This document shows, one piece after another, positions 1 to 7,632 of a stretch of 64,000 bases of DNA. The stretch is from Pseudomonadota bacterium. GTDB taxonomy: Bacteria > Desulfobacterota > Desulfarculia > Desulfarculales > Desulfarculaceae. Below the pieces are notes generated by a model, which saw only the letters and a list, made by a program, of their open reading frames with translations, had not been told where the DNA came from and ran no database searches. The position numbers and the translations under genes are program-made. Location of the stretch: NCBI GenBank assembly GCA_018896025.1, contig JAHIND010000021.1, forward strand, positions 1-64,000, read 5' to 3'. Position 1 is the first letter of the stretch. Every line of letters begins with the position of its first letter.

Positions 1-344
1 ATCTCGGCGGAAATCTCCGGCGTGCACAGCAGGCCATTGGTCTCTACTGTCAGCCTTAAATCTTCACGCCGAACAATCTCCAGCAGCGTATTGAAGTGCG
101 GATGTAACAACGGCTCGCCGCCGGTGAGTTTTACGCCACTCAGGCCCAGCGGTTTGGCTTCGCGGATGGCCGTTTCGAACAACTCAACCGGCAGAGTGGC
201 ATGATGGCTGTCCTTGGTTTCAAACCTGGGTCCCATCCAACAATGGCGGCATGCCAGGTTGCACCCTTCGGTCAAGTAGAAATATAAGGTGTTGATCGTA
301 CGCATCGCGGCCGGTTGCGCATCTTGCTGTTTCATACCGCTCAT
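1..344 (-). CDS. scmF: Radical SAM peptide-modifying enzyme, ScmF-like (partial, N-terminal part)
   Basis: The first ~114 residues of a radical SAM enzyme read leftwards from an ATG at 344 and run off the window edge. The cluster motif CNLACRHC supplies Cys28, Cys32 and Cys35, which would bind the [4Fe-4S] cluster that cleaves S-adenosylmethionine. It is followed by a GGEP-type motif (KLTGGEPLL). The start overlaps the stop of the preceding radical SAM gene as ATGA, so the two are probably translationally coupled; a second ATG at 335 is possible. A radical SAM pair beside a PqqD-like protein matches the SynChlorMet (Scm) cassette, where the second enzyme is ScmF. The family name rests on remembered sequence character. 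The radical SAM assignment is firm. The C-terminal half, which should hold SPASM cysteines, is outside the window. Confidence 0.8.
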   Translation of the reverse strand, partial: MSGMKQQDAQPAAMRTINTLYFYLTEGCNLACRHCWMGPRFETKDSHHATLPVELFETAIREAKPLGLSGVKLTGGEPLLHPHFNTLLEIVRREDLRLTVETNGLLCTPEISAE

Positions 345-1477
345 AGGATGGCGCCGCCTTCCTCGAGAAAACGTCGCATGCATGCATCTGGACTGGGGTG
401 GTCTACCTGGCCCGTCAAGGTGTAAGCCAATCCCGGACAGTTGCCTGTGCAATAGGGGATGTATGAACAACCGGCGCAGAACTCAAACTCGGCCAACGAG
501 ATGTTATGGCGGGTACGCAGCTGGTTCAGGTCCGGGCTGTTTTGCCATACCTCTGCCAGCGAATCATGGTTGATGCGCCCTAGTTCCATATGGGCCAACA
601 TGTTGCAGGGAACGATTGCGCCATCAGCGCGCACGGAGATCTTGTTGCTCGGGCAGCCGCATCCGGTGAGGCGGCCACCATTGTGAAAGGCCGGCTTGCC
701 CTGTGCCCGCGCCTCTTCCATCCGGCGCCACATGCGCCCATCCGTCAATGGGCCGGCGCTCGATGAGATGCGTCCAGGGTATTTTTCCGTGAGGCGCAGC
801 AAGGTCGCCATGGCCGCTTTTCGTTCCTCTACGTTCAGCAGCACTTCATCGGCGTTCACGCAGCATGTGCCCATGTAGCCGGCAGAGTTGGTGCTGAAAT
901 CCGGAAGACCCAGATCATCCAGAAGAAAACGTGCGATGTTCTCCAAATCATGCACGTTATGTTGATGAATGGTGACCCGCACGGTCACGCCGATCCGATG
1001 GCGTTGCAGGGTGCGGATACCGCGAAGTGCTTTCTCAAAAGAGCCTTCCCCGCGACAGGAGTCATGTGCTTGCGCGCTAGAGCCATCCACCGACACCTGG
1101 ACATGCTCGCAACGACCAGTGCCGGCGATGAAAGCGGCGATCTCATCGTCAATCAGGGTGCCATTGGACAGGAAGGCGAAGCGCATCCGGTTACGGACGA
1201 TACCCTCCAGAAGTACGGGTAGGTCCTCTCGGATAAACGGCTCTCCCCCTGCCAGGGTGAGCGTCATCACCCCCAGCGACCCCAATTCATCGAAAAAGGT
1301 GAGCCATTCGTCGGTAGGGAGATCGCGATAAACCACTTCTGGGTTGTTGAAGAAGTAGCAGTAGCGGCAGCGAAGGTTGCAGCGCGAGGTAATTTCTATG
1401 GTGAGGCTACGCGGGGTGCGCATAAACCTTGGCGTCGTTGGTTCTACCTTTTCCTTTTCCTTAAATGCCTCATACAT
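341..1477 (-). CDS. scmE: Radical SAM/SPASM peptide maturase, ScmE-like
   Basis: A 378-residue radical SAM enzyme predicted to modify a ribosomally made peptide. Residues 33-40 hold the CxxxCxxC cluster motif (CNLRCRYC) and a GGEPF motif follows near residue 78. The C-terminal third is Cys-rich in SPASM style (GCGCPSNK, a VPCN segment, then CAGCSYIPYCTGNCPG), which normally binds two auxiliary Fe-S clusters. Its ATG lies 3 bases after the stop of the PqqD-like gene with no clear ribosome site, suggesting coupled translation, and its own stop overlaps the next radical SAM start. Order in transcription is precursor, PqqD-like, this enzyme, second radical SAM. That is the layout of the Scm cassette known from Syntrophobacter and Chlorobium. 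The bond it forms on the peptide is unknown; thioether or C-C crosslinks to the precursor Cys residues are possibilities, not observations. Confidence 0.85.
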   Translation of the reverse strand: MYEAFKEKEKVEPTTPRFMRTPRSLTIEITSRCNLRCRYCYFFNNPEVVYRDLPTDEWLTFFDELGSLGVMTLTLAGGEPFIREDLPVLLEGIVRNRMRFAFLSNGTLIDDEIAAFIAGTGRCEHVQVSVDGSSAQAHDSCRGEGSFEKALRGIRTLQRHRIGVTVRVTIHQHNVHDLENIARFLLDDLGLPDFSTNSAGYMGTCCVNADEVLLNVEERKAAMATLLRLTEKYPGRISSSAGPLTDGRMWRRMEEARAQGKPAFHNGGRLTGCGCPSNKISVRADGAIVPCNMLAHMELGRINHDSLAEVWQNSPDLNQLRTRHNISLAEFEFCAGCSYIPYCTGNCPGLAYTLTGQVDHPSPDACMRRFLEEGGAIL

Positions 1478-1480
1478 CAG

Positions 1481-1768
1481 TTAGTTACTGTCCTGTTCCA
1501 TCCCCACAAAACCGTTTTCAGCCAGGATGCCAACAAAGGCGGCGATCTCCTCGCCAGAGGCGTCCGGAGTGTCTTCAAAGCTGTTCTTGATCTCCGACAC
1601 GATACCTTCGATGTCTCTTTTGCCATCCATGAGTTTCCATACTGCTACACCCACAGGATTGGTTCCCACGGCAGCGGCAGTATCGGCATTGAAGAGTACG
1701 GCCCAGTCATCGAACTCCTCGCGGAGCACAACGATGGGATTGGCAATCGGTCTGTCGGTTTGTTTCAT
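1481..1768 (-). CDS. scmD: PqqD-like RiPP recognition protein, ScmD-like
   Basis: A 95-residue protein with PqqD character: an N-terminal beta region (NPIVVLREEFDDWAVLF), a middle containing GVAVWKLMDGK, and a helical C-terminus ending in LAENGFVG. PqqD family proteins bind the leader of a RiPP precursor and present it to a radical SAM partner, which fits its place between the precursor gene and two such enzymes. An in-frame ATG at 1777 also exists. I prefer the ATG at 1768 because GAGGG sits about nine bases upstream of it and the protein then begins MKQTDRP. The resemblance to ScmD of the SynChlorMet cassette is strong to my memory but was not checked by search. Confidence 0.8.
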   Translation of the reverse strand: MKQTDRPIANPIVVLREEFDDWAVLFNADTAAAVGTNPVGVAVWKLMDGKRDIEGIVSEIKNSFEDTPDASGEEIAAFVGILAENGFVGMEQDSN

Positions 1769-2001
1769 GTAGCACATCCCTCAGCAATAGCATTGATGGC
1801 ACGAGTGACAACCATGTCGCCTCGCATCACGCCAAAAGGATGAGGCCCGTCCATCTTGAGGGATTGTTTCGGAACGACCACCTCTTAATCTAAATGCAAC
1901 TTTCGCCATGAAACCATTCAGGCAGGAAATTGCTTTAGAACGTCAGACAAGCCTGATCGCGGTTTCTTTCACCTACTTTCGACCATGCTATCTGTTATCC
2001 G

Positions 2002-2337
2002 CTAGTTGGCAGTGCCGGCCGTACAAGCACTTAGCGCAGAGGTGCCGCCCGTGCAGGCCCGGACCGCCGCAGTGCCGGCCGTGCAATCCCTAAGTGCCGT
2101 GGGCCCCGCGGTGCAGTCCTGTGTCGCAGTACTACCCGCCGTGCAATCGGTTGTTCCGCTTCCGTCACTGGCGCCCGCAGCACAGTCCGCGCCGGAGTCA
2201 GCCGCGCCCGCACTACAGATCACGGAGACAACCGAACTTCCCGTTGCACACACTCCAGACCCTTTGGCCATCTCCCCTAGGGGTACAAGGATCGGCGATT
2301 CGTACTTTTGCTTATCTTTAGGAATTTGGTCCGACAT
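2002..2337 (-). CDS. Candidate RiPP precursor with tandem Cys decapeptide repeats
   Basis: A 111-residue peptide in two parts. The leader-like N-terminus (residues 1 to ~35) contains YESPILVPLGEMAKGSG. The remainder is Gly/Ala/Ser/Thr-rich with eight cysteines, the last five in a regular 10-residue period (CTAG followed by six variable residues). This leader plus Cys-repeat core, next to a PqqD-like protein and two radical SAM/SPASM enzymes, is what a radical-SAM RiPP substrate should look like. Upstream in-frame starts exist at 2346 and as TTG at 2358. The ATG at 2337 is chosen because AAGGAG lies nine bases before it, while the 2346 ATG abuts that site. No Gly-Gly cleavage site, protease or exporter is seen nearby, so the mature product and its export are unknown. 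Confidence 0.75.
   Translation of the reverse strand: MSDQIPKDKQKYESPILVPLGEMAKGSGVCATGSSVVSVICSAGAADSGADCAAGASDGSGTTDCTAGSTATQDCTAGPTALRDCTAGTAAVRACTGGTSALSACTAGTAN
2005..2145 (-). repeat. 30-nt tandem repeat coding the Cys decapeptides of the precursor core
   Basis: Four full 30-base units and a shortened fifth encode C-T-A/G-G-x-x-A-x-x-x decapeptides at the 3' end of the precursor gene. The protein period is kept better than the DNA sequence: codons differ between units at synonymous positions while Cys, Gly and the central Ala persist. This indicates selection on the peptide and not recent DNA slippage. Three further Cys lie upstream at looser 8-13 residue spacing. Confidence 0.85.
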
Positions 2338-2360
2338 CGGTGGCATCTCCTTTTCCAACC

Positions 2361-2380
2361 CTGACTCATTAATGAGTCAG
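2361..2380. promoter_or_regulatory. Perfect 20-bp palindrome upstream of the RiPP precursor gene
   Basis: CTGACTCATTAATGAGTCAG is a perfect inverted repeat with no spacer. It is centred about 33 bases upstream of the precursor ATG and immediately before its ribosome binding site. The position and symmetry suit an operator for a dimeric regulator. It has no T-tract and does not look like a terminator. A TTGACA on the minus strand at 2466-2471 could be a -35 element, but no convincing -10 follows it. The divergent PAS-LuxR regulator at 3028 is one possible ligand. Confidence 0.55.
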
Positions 2381-3027
2381 TTTCTTGAATGTGCTCCTTG
2401 CCAGGGCAGGCATTGTTTATAGTCATGTAGGCGCGGTTGTTGTCAGAGGAAAATGTAGGAACACCTTGTCAACACACACGCTATATACAGGTTGTGTTAT
2501 CCAGTGGACTCGTCACTCTCGCGTCTTGGGTGGCTATTCTCGCATCAGGAAACTTCGCAGGGATTCCCTGCTGAAGGGTTGAATGGAAAGCTCGCTATAC
2601 TGACATTTACCAACAATACCAACATACTAAAAAGTACTCTACGGCTAGAACAATTGAAAGGTGGTTATTCAGTGGTTTTTTGGCAGGTAAAAACAACCAG
2701 CGGGCCAATCATAGCGATAAAATCCAAGCATCTAAAGATCATTGCACGGCAATCGCAACTCGGCTACCGGAGGTCTTGGCTGTGAGGACTCAGACCTCGC
2801 CGCACACATAACAAGCAGTGTTCATCGTCATGGAAAGTGCCGCAGGGTTGCCTTTGAAAATAAGTTTGGGTTGACCTTCACCCGAATTCTGGTCCATTTC
2901 ATTGACGGGTTTGGCCCAGAGCCCTTTACAACATATGTGAAAATATTCCATGACTTGGGCGGCCACTTCCAAGCATAATGGTAATTAGTGGCAGGCAGCA
3001 AATGAAAGAACCGGTTCGGAGCCAACA
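2381..3027. other. Intergenic stretch without a recognisable gene
   Basis: About 650 bases separate the divergent RiPP cassette and the PAS-LuxR gene. Open frames here are short, overlap one another and resemble nothing I know. Both promoters probably lie in this stretch. I see no RNA gene or repeat in it. Confidence 0.5.
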
Positions 3028-4188
3028 ATGAAAAATCCCCGTAACCCGACCGAAAGCCGGCAAATGCGCAGGCGGGCTGAAGAACGCTTGGGCGTAAGCC
3101 CTCCTGACGACTCCGAGCTGCGGCCGGAGAATTTCCCCACTATTCTCCATGAGTTGCGAGTCCACCAAATAGAATTAGAGATGCAAAACGAGGAGTTGCG
3201 CCATACTCATGCGGAACTGGAGGGCGCCAGGGATCAGTATTTCGATCTGTATGACCAGGCCCCGGTGGGATACCTGACCGTTGATAAAAAGGGAATAATC
3301 CGCCGGGCCAACCTGACCATAGCCAGCATGCTTTCCCTGCCGCGCGCCCACCTGGTAGGCCAAAGCTTCTATCTCTTCGTGAGCCGCGAGCATCACCGCA
3401 TTTTGCTGAACCATTTGAAGTCAGAGGCCGAGACCGGCACCAAACAAAATATTGAAATAAACTTGGTGAAAAAGGACGGGACCCAATTCCATGCCCAGAT
3501 GGAAAGCTCCCCGCTGGGCTTTGAGGATGGCGCCCTAGGATTGCGCATTGTGCTCGTGGATATAAGCCGACTCAAAGCTGCCGAAAGTGAACTTCGCAGG
3601 GCCAATGAAAGGCTGGAGGAAGAGGTTCGCATTCGTACGTCAGAGTTGATTGAGACCAACCAAGCGTTGCGAGAGGAAATCAAACAGCGTGAACAGATGG
3701 TCCGGGAGCTAAGCCAGCATAAAGCAGATCTGGAGTCTAAAAAAACAGAGTTGGAGTTGAAGGCCAAGGAGTTGGAACAGTCCGGCATTGCCGTGGGGGT
3801 ATTGCTTCGCCGAAGTGAAGAAAACCGGGAGGCCATGGAGGGCAATATTTTGCAGCAGGTTGACAAACTGCTGCTACCCTTCCTGACGGATGTTTTAATG
3901 ACACGTTTGGAACCAGTCCAACGCCAGGGGATAGAGGCGGCAATCTATCACCTGGAGCAGATCACCTCGTCTTTTGCCCAGAAGCTGGGTTCCCCAAACC
4001 TGGGATTGACTGCCAGGGAAATACAGGTTGCCAGCCTGATTAACCGAGGCCAGAGCAGCAAAGAAATCGCCGAAACCCTTAACCTCTCCCCTGACACCGT
4101 GAGTTTCCACCGCAGAAACATACGCCGAAAGCTTGGGATAACCGATACCGACACCAGTCTGGCCACCCGCCTGCGTGAATTCGCCTGA
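3028..4188 (+). CDS. PAS-domain LuxR-type transcriptional regulator
   Basis: A 386-residue soluble regulator. Residues ~35-70 form a helix rich in LHELRVHQIELEMQNEEL, a linker common to deltaproteobacterial PAS regulators. Residues ~70-185 are a PAS sensor domain (YDQAPVGYLTVDKKG, then NLVKKDGTQF). Residues ~185-260 are a coiled coil, and residues ~325-385 are a LuxR/GerE helix-turn-helix (LTAREIQVASLINRGQSSKE, DTVSFHRRNIRRKLG). There is no receiver domain or membrane segment, so it probably reads a cytoplasmic ligand or partner through PAS. It is transcribed away from the RiPP cassette, which makes it a candidate regulator of that cassette. A decayed paralog of its C-terminus lies at 23445-23714. 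The target genes are unknown. Confidence 0.85.
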   Translation: MKNPRNPTESRQMRRRAEERLGVSPPDDSELRPENFPTILHELRVHQIELEMQNEELRHTHAELEGARDQYFDLYDQAPVGYLTVDKKGIIRRANLTIASMLSLPRAHLVGQSFYLFVSREHHRILLNHLKSEAETGTKQNIEINLVKKDGTQFHAQMESSPLGFEDGALGLRIVLVDISRLKAAESELRRANERLEEEVRIRTSELIETNQALREEIKQREQMVRELSQHKADLESKKTELELKAKELEQSGIAVGVLLRRSEENREAMEGNILQQVDKLLLPFLTDVLMTRLEPVQRQGIEAAIYHLEQITSSFAQKLGSPNLGLTAREIQVASLINRGQSSKEIAETLNLSPDTVSFHRRNIRRKLGITDTDTSLATRLREFA

Positions 4189-4266
4189 TGGTGGTTTTTA
4201 CCCGCCGATATACCGCCAGCTAACCACCTCTCATTATTTTTAGCCCCAGTTCATACTTAATTAAGT

Positions 4267-4286
4267 AAGGGCAATAGGCCCTTTTT
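4267..4286 (+). terminator. Rho-independent terminator after the PAS-LuxR gene
   Basis: A six-base stem AAGGGC/GCCCTT with a five-base loop is followed by a short T-run. It lies 79 bases after the PAS-LuxR stop and before the CsbD-like gene. Confidence 0.5.
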
Positions 4287-4331
4287 GCCAGGTACGGCCT
4301 GGGAGTAACAATCTTTCCGAGGAGGAATGCC

Positions 4332-4511
4332 ATGAAATCCAGCACCAAGAATCAGGCGGAAGGCACGCTTCACAAAGTAAAAGGCGGGATCAAGGAACTC
4401 GCTGGTAAAGCCAGCATGAGTGCTGAATTGGAAGGCGCCGGCAAGGACGAAAAGAGGGCCGGCAAAATTCAGCAGAAGGTCGGCGAAATCCAAAAGGTAG
4501 CGGGGAAATAG
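4332..4511 (+). CDS. CsbD family small stress protein
   Basis: A 59-residue, highly charged, Lys/Glu/Gly/Ala-rich protein beginning MKSSTKNQAEGTLHKVKGG. Its repeated short motifs (KVKGGIKELAGKA, KVGEIQKVAGK) are typical of the CsbD family, whose members are usually 55-70 residues, cytoplasmic and induced by general stress; the biochemical role is unknown. A GAGGA ribosome site stands seven bases before the ATG. It is the first of a run of small envelope or stress-type genes on the plus strand. Length and composition fit the family well. Confidence 0.85.
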   Translation: MKSSTKNQAEGTLHKVKGGIKELAGKASMSAELEGAGKDEKRAGKIQQKVGEIQKVAGK

Positions 4512-4582
4512 CGCGGCGGTCACGCTTGAGGGACTTGGAGCCCGTATCCGCGTTGGGAACAAGCCCAGAAAGGGATTGAGAT

Positions 4583-5395
4583 ATGTTGCCTAGTAAGCGA
4601 ACTAGAATATCGCGCTGGGCGGGCAGGTTGGGTTGCCTGGTCTTAGCTGGCGTTCTGGTCTTGCCTCAGGTAGCCCTGGCCCGGGACTCCCAATCTGACC
4701 GGGGTGAAGATTCCAAGCCTGACCGGGGTCACGAATCCAAGCCTGGCCGGGGTCACGAATCCAAGCCTGGCCGGGGTCACGAAACCAAGCCTGGCCAAGG
4801 TCACAACCCCCAGGTGGCTCCACGCCTGCCCAAGGGCCACCAGGAGTATGTTTACGGACGAGGCCACAACAGCCAGGTGGTTCCACGCTTGCCCAGGAGC
4901 CACCAGGAGTATGCCTACCAAGGCACGCGCTACTATGGGCACGGCGGGGTCTACTACCGGCCCTCCGGCCATGGTTACGTAGTGTCCCGGCCGCCTCGCG
5001 GGATGTTCATCCGGGGGGGGCTGCCCCTTGGCTTCGCCACCCTAGTGGTGGCGGGCCTGACCTACTACACCTTAGCCGGCATCTTCTACCGACCAGCGCC
5101 CAATGGTTACGTGGTGGTGGATGCGCCGGCCGGGGCGGTGGTCAATTCCCCGCCAGCGCAGATCGTGGCCCCATCCGAGTCCCAGGGCACGGCGGTGGTG
5201 ACATCTCCCCTGCTAAACGTTCGTTCCGGCCCCGGCCGCAACTATCCCGTGATGACCGCTGTGCCTCAGGGCGTCAACCTGGCCATTTACGGTCAGTCAT
5301 CTGGATGGCTCTACGTGCAGGCCCCCAATGGCCAGTTCGGCTGGGTGGCCCAGCGCTTCACCAATATTTTTGCGGCCACGACCCCCAGCGGCTAG
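4583..5395 (+). CDS. Exported SH3-domain protein with charged octapeptide repeats (DUF6515-like)
   Basis: A 270-residue exported protein. Residues ~1-34 are a signal peptide (RRxGCLVLAGVLVLPQVALA type, likely cleaved after ALA). Residues 35-74 are five octapeptide repeats of the form E-S-K-P-G-R-G-H. Residues ~75-115 contain two copies of a PRLPxxHQEY motif. The central region has RPPRGMFIRGGLPLGFATL and a hydrophobic stretch (LVVAGLTYYTLAGIFY) followed by NGYVVVDAPAGAVV, recalling DUF6515 proteins. Residues ~205-265 are a bacterial SH3 domain (LLNVRSGPGRNYPV, WLYVQ, GWVAQRF), a fold that often binds cell-wall peptides. It probably sits in the periplasm or is anchored by the central hydrophobic segment. 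Role unknown. Confidence 0.75.
   Translation: MLPSKRTRISRWAGRLGCLVLAGVLVLPQVALARDSQSDRGEDSKPDRGHESKPGRGHESKPGRGHETKPGQGHNPQVAPRLPKGHQEYVYGRGHNSQVVPRLPRSHQEYAYQGTRYYGHGGVYYRPSGHGYVVSRPPRGMFIRGGLPLGFATLVVAGLTYYTLAGIFYRPAPNGYVVVDAPAGAVVNSPPAQIVAPSESQGTAVVTSPLLNVRSGPGRNYPVMTAVPQGVNLAIYGQSSGWLYVQAPNGQFGWVAQRFTNIFAATTPSG
4685..4804 (+). repeat. 24-nt tandem repeat (five units) in the SH3 protein gene
   Basis: Five consecutive 24-base units encode octapeptides ending RGH, RGE or QGH. Units 3 and 4 are identical or nearly so, which points to recent expansion. Units 1 and 5 are more divergent. Copy-number variation between strains would be expected. Confidence 0.85.
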
Positions 5396-5527
5396 CCGGC
5401 TCTAGGCCTGCAAGCAAGCTTGTCCCCGGCATCTGCGCCGAGGACCTGCAGAAAGCAATATGTCGGGTGGCAGGAAAGCGCACTTGGGCAACTAACTAGG
5501 ATCAACTTAACAACGAAGGAAAAAGTC

Positions 5528-5842
5528 ATGAGAAAGCTGCAAAAGAGTTTGGGGTTACTGGTTATCATAGGGTTGATGACAGTATTCCTGGGGTGCGCTG
5601 CCACGCAAACCAGCGAAAGCACCGGACAGTATGTCGACAACTCCGCCATCACAACCAAGGTAAAGGCTGCAATCTTTAACGATCCGATGCTGAAAACGAT
5701 GCAAATCAGCGTCGAGTCTTACAAGGGAGAGGTTCAGTTAAGCGGTTTTGTTAATTCCCCAGAGAGCGTCAGAAAGGCAGGGGAAGTGGCCCGTAGCGTC
5801 GAGGGTGTCGTATCGGTGAAAAACGATTTGATCGTAAAATAA
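5528..5842 (+). CDS. BON-domain lipoprotein
   Basis: A 104-residue exported lipoprotein. The N-terminus is a lipoprotein signal (MRKLQKSLGLLVIIGLMT) with the lipobox VFLGC, so the mature protein starts at Cys22. The rest is one BON domain: VDNSAITTKVKAAIFNDP, then ISVESYKGEVQLSGFV, ending AGEVARSVEGVVSVKNDL. BON domains bind membranes or phospholipid and occur in osmotic-stress proteins such as OsmY. Open frame continues upstream to 5420, but the ATG at 5528 has a GAAGGA ribosome site and gives a proper signal peptide. It stands among other small stress or envelope genes. Confidence 0.9.
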   Translation: MRKLQKSLGLLVIIGLMTVFLGCAATQTSESTGQYVDNSAITTKVKAAIFNDPMLKTMQISVESYKGEVQLSGFVNSPESVRKAGEVARSVEGVVSVKNDLIVK

Positions 5843-5928
5843 TTGGGTGAATCCGGTGGGTTTGCAGGCATATCCGGGGCGCTAAACGGCTTTAAAACTT
5901 CCAGAGTGTGCGCAAAGGAGAGATGGGG

Positions 5929-6084
5929 ATGTTAGGAACAATCCTGGTAATTGTATTGATCCTTTTTGTCGTGGGTTCATTCCCTTCCTGGCCGCACAGC
6001 AGGGGGTGGGGATATTATCCAAGCTCCATCCTGGGACTGATCCTTCTGGTCGTGATAGTGCTCTTTTTATTGGGCCGTATTTGA
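5929..6084 (+). CDS. DUF3309 family small membrane protein
   Basis: A 51-residue protein with two hydrophobic segments (GTILVIVLILFVVG and SILGLILLVVIVLFLLG) joined by a polar SFPSWPHSRGWGYYPS turn. This pattern is characteristic of DUF3309 proteins, which are abundant in soil and subsurface bacteria and have no known function. An ATG six bases upstream in frame (5923) directly abuts the AAGGAG ribosome site, so the ATG at 5929 is preferred. Spacing and orientation place it with the neighbouring DUF3185 and BON genes. Confidence 0.8.
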   Translation: MLGTILVIVLILFVVGSFPSWPHSRGWGYYPSSILGLILLVVIVLFLLGRI

Positions 6085-6142
6085 TAAGGAGCGAGGCCAC
6101 CGCAAGTTGACATGATCTCTACTTTTAGGCGGAGGCTACCAC

Positions 6143-6352
6143 ATGAATCTTTGGAAAATATCGGGCATCGTACTTTTGGTGGTGGGAGTGATTTTGCTCG
6201 TCTATGGCTTTACCGCCACCGATTCCTTGGTGGATTCAGCCTCCAAGACTTTCACCGGGCGCTACACCGACAACACTATGGCTTATTTGGTGGGTGGGGC
6301 GGCTGCTGCAGTGGCCGGGTTGCTGCTGGCACTGCTGGGGCGGCGGCGCTAG
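6143..6352 (+). CDS. DUF3185 family small membrane protein
   Basis: A 69-residue protein with two transmembrane helices (ISGIVLLVVGVILLVYGF and MAYLVGGAAAAVAGLLLALL), a short loop containing DSASKTFTGRYTDNT, and a basic tail (GRRR). The loop and length match DUF3185, a family of unknown function often found with stress-response genes. A GGAGG site lies nine bases before the ATG. It is the last of the small envelope genes before the lipid cluster. Confidence 0.8.
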   Translation: MNLWKISGIVLLVVGVILLVYGFTATDSLVDSASKTFTGRYTDNTMAYLVGGAAAAVAGLLLALLGRRR

Positions 6353-6467
6353 TGTGCGCCCCGTGTCGTCTGCTTCCCATGAGGCAAAGCCTATAGACTA
6401 GCAGAATATAAAATATGATAATAGATATAGCATTTTCAGTATTTGCGACAACTCGAAGGGGCCGATC

Positions 6468-7589
6468 ATGGCTGGCTTGAAAGTTGTTACTGTGGAAGGA
6501 GGATCGGAGGTCAGGGACTTCATTGACCTGCCCTGGAAGATATATTCCGAGTGCCCTCAATGGGTTCCTCCCCTCAAAAAAGAGGTCCGTAGGGTTCTTG
6601 ACCACCGCAGACACCCCTTTTGGGAGTTTTCCGAGCGCATCCTCTTTCTGGCGCGATATGGTTCGGAGACAGTGGGAAGGATCGCGGGCATCATAGACGG
6701 CCATTATAATCGGTTCCGCAACGAAAAAATGGGCAGTTGGGGATTCTTTGAATGCGCCGACGACCAGGAGGCGGCGGCCGCACTTTTTTCTTCCGTGGAG
6801 ACGTGGGTTCGCCGCAAAGGGATGACCTTCATCAGGGGGCCACTCAGCCCGTCGACCAATTACGAGGTGGGATTGCTGGTTGAAGGATTCAACTATCCGC
6901 CAGCCATGATGATGACTTACAACCTGCCGTACTATTTGAAGCTGATCGAATCTTGCGGCTTCACCAAAGAAAAAGACCTGCTGACTTTTCGAATAGAAGG
7001 CGCTTACCAACTTCCCGATTGGATGAATCGTCTCGCCGAACGGATCGCCCAAAAAAAGGGGGTCCAGATCAGGCACGTCAGCCCCAAGGATGCGGACTCT
7101 GAGTTTGCACTAATCAGGGAAATTTATAACGACGCCTGGTCTGATAACTGGGGTTTCGTTCCCTTGAGTGATAATGAGATGCGAGACATTCAAAACAACG
7201 TAAAGAATTTCGCGGATCCTGACTTGGCTTTCTTTATTTATTATGAGGACGAACCAGCAGCATTCTGCTTGGTATTTCCTGACATCAACCCATTGCTCAA
7301 GCGTCTCAATGGACGGATAGGGATAATGGGGTTGTTGAAGTTTATGCTGTATCGCCGCGAGATTAACGGACTGCGTTTGTTGATGTTCGGAATCAAGGAA
7401 AAGTACCGGCAACTGGGCCTACCCATGTTGGCCTTTCACCATATTTATGAGGTTGTGAGGGAAAAGCGAAAATATCACTATATGGAGCTAGGCTGGACAT
7501 TGGAGGACAATGAGTCCATCAACTCATTAATTGAGGAAGCCGGCGCAAACAAGTACAATAAATATCGCGTGTTTAGAAAAAGTTTGTAA
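6468..7589 (+). CDS. GNAT-superfamily N-acyltransferase, candidate ceramide-synthase-type
   Basis: A 373-residue protein of the acyl-CoA N-acyltransferase fold, much longer than a plain acetyltransferase. Recognisable segments are DFIDLPWKIYSECPQWVPPL near the N-terminus, SETVGRIAGIIDGHYN and GSWGFFECADDQEAA (residues ~65-100), RGPLSPSTNYEVGLLVEGF (~120-140), and a C-terminal GNAT-like part with KEKYRQLGLPMLAFHHIYE. Large GNAT-like proteins of this kind serve as N-acyltransferases in bacterial ceramide synthesis (bCerS of Caulobacter), and this locus also holds serine-palmitoyltransferase-like and epimerase-like genes. The enzyme-class reading is supported by sequence. The ceramide role is inference from context. 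It ends 43 bases before the megasynthase gene and is probably co-transcribed with it. Confidence 0.65.
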   Translation: MAGLKVVTVEGGSEVRDFIDLPWKIYSECPQWVPPLKKEVRRVLDHRRHPFWEFSERILFLARYGSETVGRIAGIIDGHYNRFRNEKMGSWGFFECADDQEAAAALFSSVETWVRRKGMTFIRGPLSPSTNYEVGLLVEGFNYPPAMMMTYNLPYYLKLIESCGFTKEKDLLTFRIEGAYQLPDWMNRLAERIAQKKGVQIRHVSPKDADSEFALIREIYNDAWSDNWGFVPLSDNEMRDIQNNVKNFADPDLAFFIYYEDEPAAFCLVFPDINPLLKRLNGRIGIMGLLKFMLYRREINGLRLLMFGIKEKYRQLGLPMLAFHHIYEVVREKRKYHYMELGWTLEDNESINSLIEEAGANKYNKYRVFRKSL

Positions 7590-7632
7590 CGATTTAAATT
7601 GATCATGTTGCGACAGGGCGAAGGGCTATAAT

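Noticed and set aside
2002..2160. CRISPR-like repeat array in the precursor gene
   Set aside because: Units are 30-base coding repeats without spacers, in frame and with synonymous variation, so they are protein repeats.
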